From positions 1 through 48,147 of the forward strand of contig DASZVN010000210.1 of NCBI GenBank assembly GCA_035547055.1: 48,147 nt of DNA, read 5' to 3'. Positions within the stretch are counted from its first letter, which is position 1. Every line of letters starts with the position of its first letter. Positions 8,050 to 14,481 of the stretch are shown here, piece after piece. This DNA is from DASZVN01 sp035547055 (lineage in GTDB: Bacteria; Pseudomonadota; Alphaproteobacteria; Rhizobiales; Methylopilaceae). A model generated the notes under the pieces. It was not told the DNA's origin. It saw only the letters and a program-made list of their open reading frames with translations, and searched no databases. A program made the position numbers and the translations under genes.

Positions 8050-8580
8050 CTAGGACGCGGTCGAGGCGGCGTGCCCGGCGGGATCGTAGCGAAGATTGCG
8101 CTTCTGCCATGTGCGCAGAAGCTCGGGCGCCTCCTGGATGTAGCGCTCGCGGTCGCCCGGCAGCTCGGTGCGCACGGCCATTTCCAGACGATGGCCCGAT
8201 GGATCGAAGAAATACACCGAATGGGTGACGCCGTGGTCGATCGGGCCGATGAAGTCGACGCCCGCCGCCTCCAGCCGCTTCACGCCCTCCCGCAGGGCTT
8301 CGTCGTCCTTCACTTCCAGCGCCAGGTGCTGCACCCAGTCCGGCGTGTTCGGATCCTTCTGCGCCGGCGGCGACTGCGGCACCTCGAAGAAGGCGATGTA
8401 GCTGCCGTCGGCCATCTCGAAGAAGATGTGGATGTGGGGGTTATGCTGCTTCACCGACGGCACGTAGTCCGCCGAGACAGCATTGGCGAAGGTGAGGCCA
8501 AGAACCTTGGTGTAGAACTCGACCGTCTCGGCCGCATTGTTGCAGCGGAAGGCGACGTGATGAAGCTTTTGCAGCAGCAT
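8050..8580 (-). CDS. VOC-superfamily protein (copy 2), first gene of the Liv operon
   Basis: 176 residues from the ATG at 8578-8580, which has AAAGGAG upstream. Candidate metal ligands H8, E66, H85 and E133 occupy the same positions as in copy 1 at 3146-3676, and the two share most of the N-terminal module. Placing the two copies at the start and near the end of one operon suggests either successive steps on related intermediates or a heteromeric enzyme; both are inference. It is the promoter-proximal gene, with two GntR-type dyads upstream (8634-8643 and 8733-8742). Confidence 0.87.
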   Translation of the reverse strand: MLLQKLHHVAFRCNNAAETVEFYTKVLGLTFANAVSADYVPSVKQHNPHIHIFFEMADGSYIAFFEVPQSPPAQKDPNTPDWVQHLALEVKDDEALREGVKRLEAAGVDFIGPIDHGVTHSVYFFDPSGHRLEMAVRTELPGDRERYIQEAPELLRTWQKRNLRYDPAGHAASTAS

Positions 8581-8633
8581 GGTGGGCTCCTTTCTGCCTC
8601 GAACAGGCCCCGCGCCCGCTGCGCGAGCGCAAA

Positions 8634-8643
8634 ATGTATACAT
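8634..8643. promoter_or_regulatory. Perfect dyad ATGTATACAT, putative GntR/FCD operator
   Basis: A perfect 10-bp palindrome in an otherwise GC-rich stretch. GntR proteins of the FadR/FCD group typically bind short dyads with GT-N2-AC at the centre. The FCD regulator gene is 3.5 kb away on the same strand and carries a related site at its own start. Confidence 0.6.
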
Positions 8644-8732
8644 AGGGGACCGACGCCGTCAACGCAGGTGGAAAGAGCGACCAGAGGAGCGGCCGGACCG
8701 TTCCGCCCAGCGCCTTCCCCGTTCGTCCCTGG

Positions 8733-8742
8733 ATGTACACAT
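8733..8742. promoter_or_regulatory. Dyad ATGTACACAT, second putative GntR/FCD operator
   Basis: Same ATGT-N2-ACAT arms as the site at 8634, again followed by AG. Only the central two bases break the symmetry. Confidence 0.5.
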
Positions 8743-8822
8743 AGTACGCGATCGCGGCGCCGCTGCCGCATGCATCCGGGCATGGCGCAGAATTCGCCCG
8801 GCGCCGGGGGCGGCGGCGCGCG

Positions 8823-9650
8823 TCATGGCGGATAGACCCCGCGGGCAAGCAGCGCGTTCGAACCGAGGTCGGCGCCGTGCCGATGGGTCAGGTAGCCGGC
8901 CGAGATGCCGCCGTCGACCGGCAGGATCGTGCCGGTGACGTAGCCCGCCGCCTGCGACAGCAGGAACAGGCAGACGCTGGCGATCTCATCGGGTCGGGCC
9001 AGGCGGCCCATCGGGGTGCGGTCCTCGATCACGTCGCGGATGAAGGCGTCGGGCAGGCCCGCGCGCATCAGCGGCGTCTCGGTGGCGTTCGGCGCCACGG
9101 CGTTGACCCGGATGCCGTGGCGGCCCCACTCGCAGGCGAGATCCCAGACGAGGCCGTGCAGGCCGGCCTTGCTGGCGCAGTAATGCGCGCGCCCGGGATG
9201 CCCGCCGAAGCCGTTCAGCGAGCTGATGCCGACGATCGATCCGTGGCCGCGCGGGATCATCGCCCGCGCCGCCGCCTGCATGGTGAGGAAGCTGCCCTTG
9301 AGGTTGACGTCCAGCACCATGTCCCAGGCATCGTCGTCGAGATCCGCGGCCGCGGCCGACCGCGACGTGCCGGCGCTGGCGATCGCCCCGGCGAGGGGGC
9401 CGAGCTCCGCTTCCGCCGTGCCGACCGCGTCTGCCGTGGCGGCGCGGTCGCGGACGTCGAAGACCAATGGCAGGGCCACGCCGCCCGCGTCGCGGACCAG
9501 GGCGGCCGTCGCCTCGGCCGCGTCCCGGGCGACGTCGGCGACCGCCACCTTGGCGCCGTCGCGGGCCAGGGCGACGGCGGCGGCCTGGCCGATGCCGGAG
9601 CCGGCACCGGTGACCAGGATCGTCTGCCCGGCGAGGCCGAATTGAATCAT
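8823..9650 (-). CDS. Short-chain dehydrogenase/reductase (classical SDR)
   Basis: 275 residues. NAD(P) motif TGAGSGIG (residues 14-21), an Asp after the second strand (VAVADV) suggesting NAD preference, the ASAG-type motif, catalytic Ser in GISSLNG and Tyr-Lys in YCASK. The C-terminus carries a roughly 25-residue extension past the usual VDGG end. Presumably oxidises or reduces a hydroxyl/keto intermediate of the same pathway. It lies 18 bp after the neighbouring SDR gene, in the transcript that starts at the binding-protein gene. Confidence 0.9.
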   Translation of the reverse strand: MIQFGLAGQTILVTGAGSGIGQAAAVALARDGAKVAVADVARDAAEATAALVRDAGGVALPLVFDVRDRAATADAVGTAEAELGPLAGAIASAGTSRSAAAADLDDDAWDMVLDVNLKGSFLTMQAAARAMIPRGHGSIVGISSLNGFGGHPGRAHYCASKAGLHGLVWDLACEWGRHGIRVNAVAPNATETPLMRAGLPDAFIRDVIEDRTPMGRLARPDEIASVCLFLLSQAAGYVTGTILPVDGGISAGYLTHRHGADLGSNALLARGVYPP

Positions 9651-9668
9651 GGATTCGCCCTCGTTCCG

Positions 9669-10433
9669 CTACCAGGCCGTGGCGCCGCCATCGACCGCGA
9701 GATCGGCGCCGGTCACGAAGCGGGCATCGTCGGAGGCCAGGAAGACGGCGCAGCCCGCGATGTCGTCCGGCTCGCCGATATAGTCGAGCATGATCTGTTC
9801 CATCATCTTCGACTTCCATCCGGGATCGGCGAGCAGCGGTCGCGTCTGCTTGGTCACGACCAGGCCGGGCGAGATCGAATTCGCGCGGATGCGATGCCGG
9901 CCGCCCTCGGTCGCCAGTTGCCGGGTCATGGCGATGACGGCGCCCTTGGCGGCGGCGTGGGCGATGCCGCCGAGGTTGGGGTTGCCGCATTTGCCGGCCT
10001 TGGAGGCCGTGTTGACGATCGAGCCGCCGCCGGCGGCGATCAGGTGCGGCCACGCCGCCTGGCACAGGTTGAAGACCAGATCCACCTCATGGACCATGGT
10101 CTTCCGGAACGTCTCCGGCGGCATCTCGTCGACCCAGCCGAACCAGGCCATCGCCGCATTGTTGTAGACGACGTCGATGCGGCCGAAGCTGTCGAGCGCC
10201 AACTGGACCAGCGCCTTGGCCTGGGCGATGTCGCTCAGGTCGCAGTTCGACATCGAGACCATGGTGCCGCCGGCCTGCCGCACCTCGGCCAGCGTCTCGT
10301 CGCCCGAGGAGGGGTGGATGTCGCAACCCACCACCTTGGCGCCTTCCGCAGCGAAGCGCAGCGCGGCCGCGTGGCCCATGCTGCCGCCGGTGCCGGTAAT
10401 GATGGCGACCTTGCCGTCCAGCCGTCCGGTCAT
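9669..10433 (-). CDS. SDR-family protein with the catalytic Tyr replaced by His
   Basis: 254 residues with SDR architecture: a glycine-rich loop T13-G-T-G-G-S-M-G20, NNAAM at 91-95, Ser S144 in NTASKAG and K163. Two key positions are unusual. The residue where the catalytic Tyr of YxxxK belongs is H159 (H-A-A-A-K), and the second Gly of TGxxxGxG is S18. The C-terminus VTGADLAVDGG is normal. A strong GAGGAGG ribosome site precedes the ATG. Either a non-canonical enzyme with His as acid/base or a binding/regulatory SDR; frame and length are intact, so it is not an obvious pseudogene. Confidence 0.85.
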   Translation of the reverse strand: MTGRLDGKVAIITGTGGSMGHAAALRFAAEGAKVVGCDIHPSSGDETLAEVRQAGGTMVSMSNCDLSDIAQAKALVQLALDSFGRIDVVYNNAAMAWFGWVDEMPPETFRKTMVHEVDLVFNLCQAAWPHLIAAGGGSIVNTASKAGKCGNPNLGGIAHAAAKGAVIAMTRQLATEGGRHRIRANSISPGLVVTKQTRPLLADPGWKSKMMEQIMLDYIGEPDDIAGCAVFLASDDARFVTGADLAVDGGATAW

Positions 10434-10511
10434 GTCGATCCTCCTCGGCGCACGCAGGGAAGGCTGCCGCGCCGTGCCGGCCGGCAGTCTTCCGGTTGGA
10501 TCCGCTGTCGA

Positions 10512-11750
10512 CTATTCGGTCAGGAGGTCGCCGAACAGCTCCCAGTGCTTGCCGTCGAAGCGGGCCATGCGCATCTGGCGGATGGGGAAGCGGTTGTCCG
10601 GCTCGGTGTTGAGCGTGATGCCCGGCAGCAGCATGTCCGAGTGCAGCCCCCTGACGTTGCAGGCCTGCTTCAGGACGTTGGCGCGGGTCAGCTCGTCCCC
10701 GCACTGCTTCAGCACCTGCGCCATCAACTGCGCGACGGTGTAGCCCAGGACGGCCAGGATATCGCTGGGATTCACCCCGCCGACGTACTTCTTCATGAAG
10801 GCGGCATAGGTCTTCATGCCGGCATCATCCGTCCACGTCGCGTCCCCGAAATCCTTCAGGAACTTGCCGGTGGTGACGCCGACGCTGTTGTCGAGCCCGG
10901 CCGGGCCGAGCACGGCGGTGATGGACGCGGTGCCGCTCTGGATGATCTTGAGGGGATTCCAGCCGAGCTCGGCGCTCTTGCGGATCGCCTGCGAGGTCGG
11001 CTTCGGAATGGATGCCAGCATCAGCACGTTGGCGCCGGTTCCGGCGAGCGAGACGACCTGCGAGTCGACCGTGGGGTCGGTGACCTCGTAGCTCGCCTCC
11101 TTCACGATCTTGGGCGCCATGTCGCCGAGACCCTTGCGGAGGCCGGCCAGCATCGCCCTGCCGAAGTCGTCGTTCTGGTAGAGAACGGCAACTTTCGGGT
11201 CTTTCACGTTATTGCGAATATACTTGCCGTAGGTTCCGCCCTCGAAGTCGTAGCTCGGCATGAAGCCGACGCTCCAGGGGGACAGCTTCGGGTCGCCGAA
11301 CAGATGGACGCCCGAAAAGCCGAACAGTTGCGGGACCTTCTTGGCCGCAAGGTAACGCTGGACCGACGTGCTGCTGGCGGATCCGGAAATGCCGAACACG
11401 GCGAGGACGCCGTCCTGCTCGACCATGTGGCGGGTGACCTCGACGACCTTGGGCGGGCTGTATCCGTCATCGAGCGAGATTACCGTGACCTTCCGGCCGT
11501 TGATCCCGCCGTGTTCCGTGTTGAGCATCTGGAAATAGGCGAGCGTCGTCTTGCCGATGGCGGCATAGAACGAGGCGGGGCCACTATAGGGAACGGGCTG
11601 CCCGATCTTGATCTCGGTGTCCGTGGCGCCGGTGTCGTAGGCCTTCGCCGCCCAGGCGCGCGAAGCGAGGAGACCAGGGGCGGTTGCTGCCGCGAGGCCG
11701 AGCGCGAGCTCGGAAAACTGGCGCCGCGTGAGCTTTATCGATTTGGGCAT
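10512..11750 (-). CDS. Periplasmic branched-chain amino acid-type binding protein, Tat-exported
   Basis: 412 residues. The N-terminus IKLTRRQFSELALGLAAA with a cleavage-like ASRAWA-AKA is a twin-arginine signal. The mature protein begins TEIKIGQPVPYSGPASFYAA, the usual start of Peripla_BP_6 ligand-binding domains, and continues with the two-lobe pattern (FGISGSASSTSVQ, AVLYQNDDFGRAMLAGL). It is the only solute receptor near the livGFHM genes at 4612-8032 and most likely serves them. A strong GGGAGGGG site precedes the ATG. Two GntR-type dyads lie 25 and 99 bp upstream. Tat export is less common than Sec for this family. Confidence 0.9.
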   Translation of the reverse strand: MPKSIKLTRRQFSELALGLAAATAPGLLASRAWAAKAYDTGATDTEIKIGQPVPYSGPASFYAAIGKTTLAYFQMLNTEHGGINGRKVTVISLDDGYSPPKVVEVTRHMVEQDGVLAVFGISGSASSTSVQRYLAAKKVPQLFGFSGVHLFGDPKLSPWSVGFMPSYDFEGGTYGKYIRNNVKDPKVAVLYQNDDFGRAMLAGLRKGLGDMAPKIVKEASYEVTDPTVDSQVVSLAGTGANVLMLASIPKPTSQAIRKSAELGWNPLKIIQSGTASITAVLGPAGLDNSVGVTTGKFLKDFGDATWTDDAGMKTYAAFMKKYVGGVNPSDILAVLGYTVAQLMAQVLKQCGDELTRANVLKQACNVRGLHSDMLLPGITLNTEPDNRFPIRQMRMARFDGKHWELFGDLLTE

Positions 11751-11774
11751 GTTCCCCTCCCTTCAGTTGTTAAG

Positions 11775-11784
11775 ATGTATGCAT
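11775..11784. promoter_or_regulatory. ATGTATGCAT, putative GntR/FCD operator
   Basis: One mismatch from the perfect dyad at 8634. It is 25 bp upstream of the binding-protein start codon, where a bound repressor would block transcription. Confidence 0.5.
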
Positions 11785-11848
11785 TGGCAGTGCTGGGCTG
11801 TCAACGACGGCTTCCCGTTGGCGCGGAACATCAAAATCAAGCCTTTGA

Positions 11849-11858
11849 ATGTGTGCAT
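11849..11858. promoter_or_regulatory. ATGTGTGCAT, weaker putative GntR/FCD operator
   Basis: ATGT-N2-GCAT arrangement, 74 bp upstream of the site at 11775, close to seven helical turns. Weaker match; the case rests on the set of sites taken together. Confidence 0.35.
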
Positions 11859-12094
11859 GACGGCTCGACCTGGGGGTGTTCCCGCCCTGCGCGACGCGGT
11901 TGCGAACCCGCCGATCGGCTTCCCTGCGGAGGCCCGCGGGCGGGGCTTCCAGATCCTCCGCGCATGCGGGGAGCGGGCGTCGCGCGCGCCGCGGTCGGCG
12001 GCCCCGTCACCTACCGGGCGTCGAGCTCCGTTTGGCGAAGCGTCGATGAAATGCGCAAGTAAGCCATGCCGACAATATGGGTATTTCGGAAAGA

Positions 12095-12781
12095 TTAAAG
12101 TTTTCCGGGCGGCGGCGCGGCGCAAATTTCTTCGTAGTTATGGGAGATGACTTCGGCGGCCGCCCAGATATGCTCGCGCATCGCCGCCTCGGCGCGGTCC
12201 GCCTCCCGGCGCCGAATGGCTCGGACAATCAGGTGATGGAGCTGGTGCGAGCCCTTCAGCGCCTCGTAGTCGTACCAGTGCACGACGCGCGCCGACAGGA
12301 AGGGCAGGGCCAGCGTGCGCCGGGTCACGTCGATCAGCGAAGCGTTCGTCGTCGCGTTCAGGATCGACTGGTGCAGGGTCTCGTTCATGCTCCGCCAGGG
12401 CGCGTTGTCCTCGTCGCGGAGGTGGCCGGCCTGCAGGATCTCGTCTCCCTTCACCAGCGCCGCTTCGAGCACCTCGTCGAGGGACGAATCGATCCCCTTC
12501 TCGGCCAGGATCCGGCAGGCGAGCCCTTCGAGATTGGCCCGCACGCGATAGGCGTCGACCACTTCCTTGAGGCCGAAGATGCGCACTAGGTAGCCCCGCT
12601 GGGGCCGGTAGATCAGCAGGCCCTCCTGGGCCAGCGCGTTCAGCGCGGCGCGGACCGGCGTGCGGGATACGCCGAGCCGCTCGGCCAACGGCTTTTCCAT
12701 CAGGTGCGAGCCGGGCGCGACATCGCCTCGCATCACCAAGGCCCGAAGCGCATCGGTGACGGATTTTTCCCGAGTTTCCAA
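12095..12781 (-). CDS. GntR-family transcriptional regulator, FCD (FadR-type) subgroup
   Basis: 228 residues. An N-terminal winged helix (residues 1-70: LMEKPLAERLGVSRTPVRAALNALAQEGLL) is followed by an all-helical FCD effector domain with candidate metal/acid ligands in the NETLHQSIL and HHLIVRAI segments. The start codon appears to be TTG at 12779-12781, placed by GAGGAA seven bases before it. A dyad at 12790-12799 abuts that ribosome site, suggesting autoregulation. FCD regulators usually repress carboxylate catabolism genes and release DNA on binding an organic acid, which fits the flanking transporter and enzymes. Confidence 0.92.
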   Translation of the reverse strand: METREKSVTDALRALVMRGDVAPGSHLMEKPLAERLGVSRTPVRAALNALAQEGLLIYRPQRGYLVRIFGLKEVVDAYRVRANLEGLACRILAEKGIDSSLDEVLEAALVKGDEILQAGHLRDEDNAPWRSMNETLHQSILNATTNASLIDVTRRTLALPFLSARVVHWYDYEALKGSHQLHHLIVRAIRRREADRAEAAMREHIWAAAEVISHNYEEICAAPPPGKL

Positions 12782-12789
12782 GATTCCTC

Positions 12790-12799
12790 ATTTATACAT
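12790..12799. promoter_or_regulatory. ATTTATACAT (minus-strand ATGTATAAAT), putative autoregulatory GntR operator
   Basis: Keeps one full ATGTAT half-site and lies immediately upstream of the ribosome site of the GntR gene. Confidence 0.45.
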
Positions 12800-12895
12800 G
12801 CCGCGGCCGGGCATGTTTACCTTAAGCCGACGCGATTACAAGCCGACGCGGTCCCGTTCCTCTTGCCGACGGCGAGGCGCGGCCCGACTCGGCGA

Positions 12896-13675
12896 TCAGC
12901 CCGCCAGCGCCGCGCGCAGCCTCGCGGCCATCTCCTGCCGCCGGGCGCCGGGGTCGTCGCGCATGGCCTCGCCGATGCCGAGATACCGCTCGGCGACGCT
13001 CGCGGAGGCGAGGAGCTCGCGGCCGGTGCCGGACAGGACGACGCGGCCGTTCTCGATCACGTAGCCGCGGTCGGCGATGGCGAGGCTCATGCGCGCGTTC
13101 TGCTCGGCCAGGAGGATCGAGAGGCCCCGGTCGCGCAGCCCCGCGATCAGGGCGAAGATCTCCGCGACGAGGAGCGGCGCCAGCCCGAGCGACGGCTCGT
13201 CGAGGAGCAGCAGCTTCGGCCGCGCCATCAGCCCGCGGCCGATCGCCAGCATCTGCTGCTGGCCGCCCGACAAATTGCCGGCGGGCTCGTCGAGGCGCCC
13301 GCGAAGCGCGGGAAAGCGCGCGCAGACCTCCTCCTGCCGCGCGCGCCAATCGGCGCCGGGCACGGCATGGCCGCCCAGCCGGAGATTCTCGCCGACGGCG
13401 AGGCCGGCGAAGATCTGGCGGCCTTCGGGCACGTGCACGATGCCGCGGACGACCCGCGCGGCGATGTCGAGGCCGTCGATGGCGGCACCGTCGAGACGGA
13501 TCCGCCCGGCGCGGATCGGCAGGAGGCCGGAGATCGTCTTCGCCAGCGTCGACTTGCCCGCGCCGTTGGCGCCGATCAGGGCGACGATCTCGCCTTCGCC
13601 GACGGTGAGGTCGACCTCCCGAACGGCCTCGGTCGCGCCGTAGCCGGCGGTGACGCCCTCCAGCGCGAGGTTCAT
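12896..13675 (-). CDS. livF: ABC transporter ATP-binding protein, LivF family (second Liv system)
   Basis: 259 residues from the ATG at 13673-13675, which overlaps the livG stop by 4 bp. Walker A GANGAGKST, signature LSGGQQQM, Walker B LLLLDEPSLGLAP, LLAEQNA switch region, and LivF-type HVPEGRQIF. A C-terminal extension of about 25 residues rich in Arg/Ala follows the usual end YLG. It is the distal gene of a four-gene transporter operon running 17645 to 12896. Confidence 0.94.
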   Translation of the reverse strand: MNLALEGVTAGYGATEAVREVDLTVGEGEIVALIGANGAGKSTLAKTISGLLPIRAGRIRLDGAAIDGLDIAARVVRGIVHVPEGRQIFAGLAVGENLRLGGHAVPGADWRARQEEVCARFPALRGRLDEPAGNLSGGQQQMLAIGRGLMARPKLLLLDEPSLGLAPLLVAEIFALIAGLRDRGLSILLAEQNARMSLAIADRGYVIENGRVVLSGTGRELLASASVAERYLGIGEAMRDDPGARRQEMAARLRAALAG

Positions 13676-14481
13676 GCCGCCGCCTCCTGGCCGAGATAGG
13701 CCTCGATGACCCGGGGGTCGGCCTGGACCTCGGCGGGGGTGCCGGTGGCGATGACGCGGCCGGCGTCGAGCACGACCACATGGTCCGCGACGCCCATGAC
13801 GAGGGCCATGTTGTGTTCGACGACCATGATCGTGGTGCCGTTGTCGCCGATCGCGCGCAGCAGCACCGCGAGGTCGGCGGTCTCGCGGTCGTTGAGGCCG
13901 GCGGCGGGCTCGTCGAGCAAAAGGAGCCGCGGGCCGGCCATCAGGGCGCGGATCACCTCCACCATCTTCTGCGCGCCCATCGGCAGCGCCGTGGCGGCGA
14001 TGTCGCGATAGGTGGCGAGGCCGGCGAGCGCGAGGAGGGCGTCGGCCCTGCGCGTCAGCGTGCGGTCCTCGCGCAACGCCGAGGGCCACCACAGGGCCTG
14101 CAGCGCGGCCGGGGCGCGGACGTGGCGATGGGCGCCGACCAGCACGTTCTCGAGCACCGTCATGCGCGGGAACACCCGCGCCGTCTGGAAGGTCCGCACC
14201 AGGCCGAGGGCGGCGATCTCGCTTGGCCTGAGGCCGGCGAGCGGGCGGCCGAAATAGACGATCTCGCCGCCCGACGGCGGGAACAGGTTGGTGATCAGGT
14301 TGAACAGGGTCGTCTTGCCCGCGCCGTTCGGGCCGATCAGCGCGGTGAGGCTGCCGCTCGCCACCTCGAAGGAGACGTCTGAGGTGGCCTGGACGCCGCC
14401 GAACCGCTTGTCGAGATGCGCGATCCGCAGGGCCGGCGGCCCGCCGGCATCGGCCGGCGCGGCGGGGGCGCGGCCGCTCAT
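13672..14481 (-). CDS. livG: ABC transporter ATP-binding protein, LivG family (second Liv system)
   Basis: 269 residues. Walker A GPNGAGKTT, LivG-type LVRTFQTARVFPRMTVLENV, a degenerate signature LPMGAQKM, Walker B LLLLDEPAAGLNDRE, and VVEHNMALVMG. The ATG at 14479-14481 overlaps the permease stop by 4 bp, and the stop overlaps livF by 4 bp. It is coupled translationally on both sides. Confidence 0.94.
   Translation of the reverse strand: MSGRAPAAPADAGGPPALRIAHLDKRFGGVQATSDVSFEVASGSLTALIGPNGAGKTTLFNLITNLFPPSGGEIVYFGRPLAGLRPSEIAALGLVRTFQTARVFPRMTVLENVLVGAHRHVRAPAALQALWWPSALREDRTLTRRADALLALAGLATYRDIAATALPMGAQKMVEVIRALMAGPRLLLLDEPAAGLNDRETADLAVLLRAIGDNGTTIMVVEHNMALVMGVADHVVVLDAGRVIATGTPAEVQADPRVIEAYLGQEAAA

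Larger units (their letters stand above)
8581..8822 (-). promoter_or_regulatory. Promoter/operator region of the VOC-Liv catabolic operon
   Basis: 242 bp between SDR gene 8823-9650 and VOC copy 2, both transcribed to the left. It holds ATGTATACATAG and ATGTACACATAG, two near-identical sites 99 bp apart, located 54 and 153 bp upstream of the VOC start codon. I could not place sigma-70 boxes with confidence. Upstream-and-near spacing of this kind fits repression by a dimeric GntR protein. Confidence 0.55.
11751..12094 (-). promoter_or_regulatory. 344-bp upstream region of the binding-protein/SDR operon
   Basis: No convincing gene. The half nearest the binding-protein gene is distinctly A/T-richer than its surroundings and includes two dyads related to the GntR operator (11775-11784 and 11849-11858). 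The distal half (about 11870-12060) is GC-rich with no recognised element. It probably carries the promoter for the binding protein and two SDRs as well as the end of the GntR transcript. Confidence 0.5.

Noticed and set aside
8877..12062. 1061-codon open frame on the plus strand
   Set aside because: It runs antisense through two SDRs and the binding-protein gene and reads as Arg/Asp/Gly-rich sequence without domains. Long antisense frames are expected in such GC-rich DNA.
11763..12125. 120-codon minus-strand frame in the binding-protein upstream region
   Set aside because: No family, no ribosome site, overlaps the GntR gene end and the operator sites; treated as non-coding.
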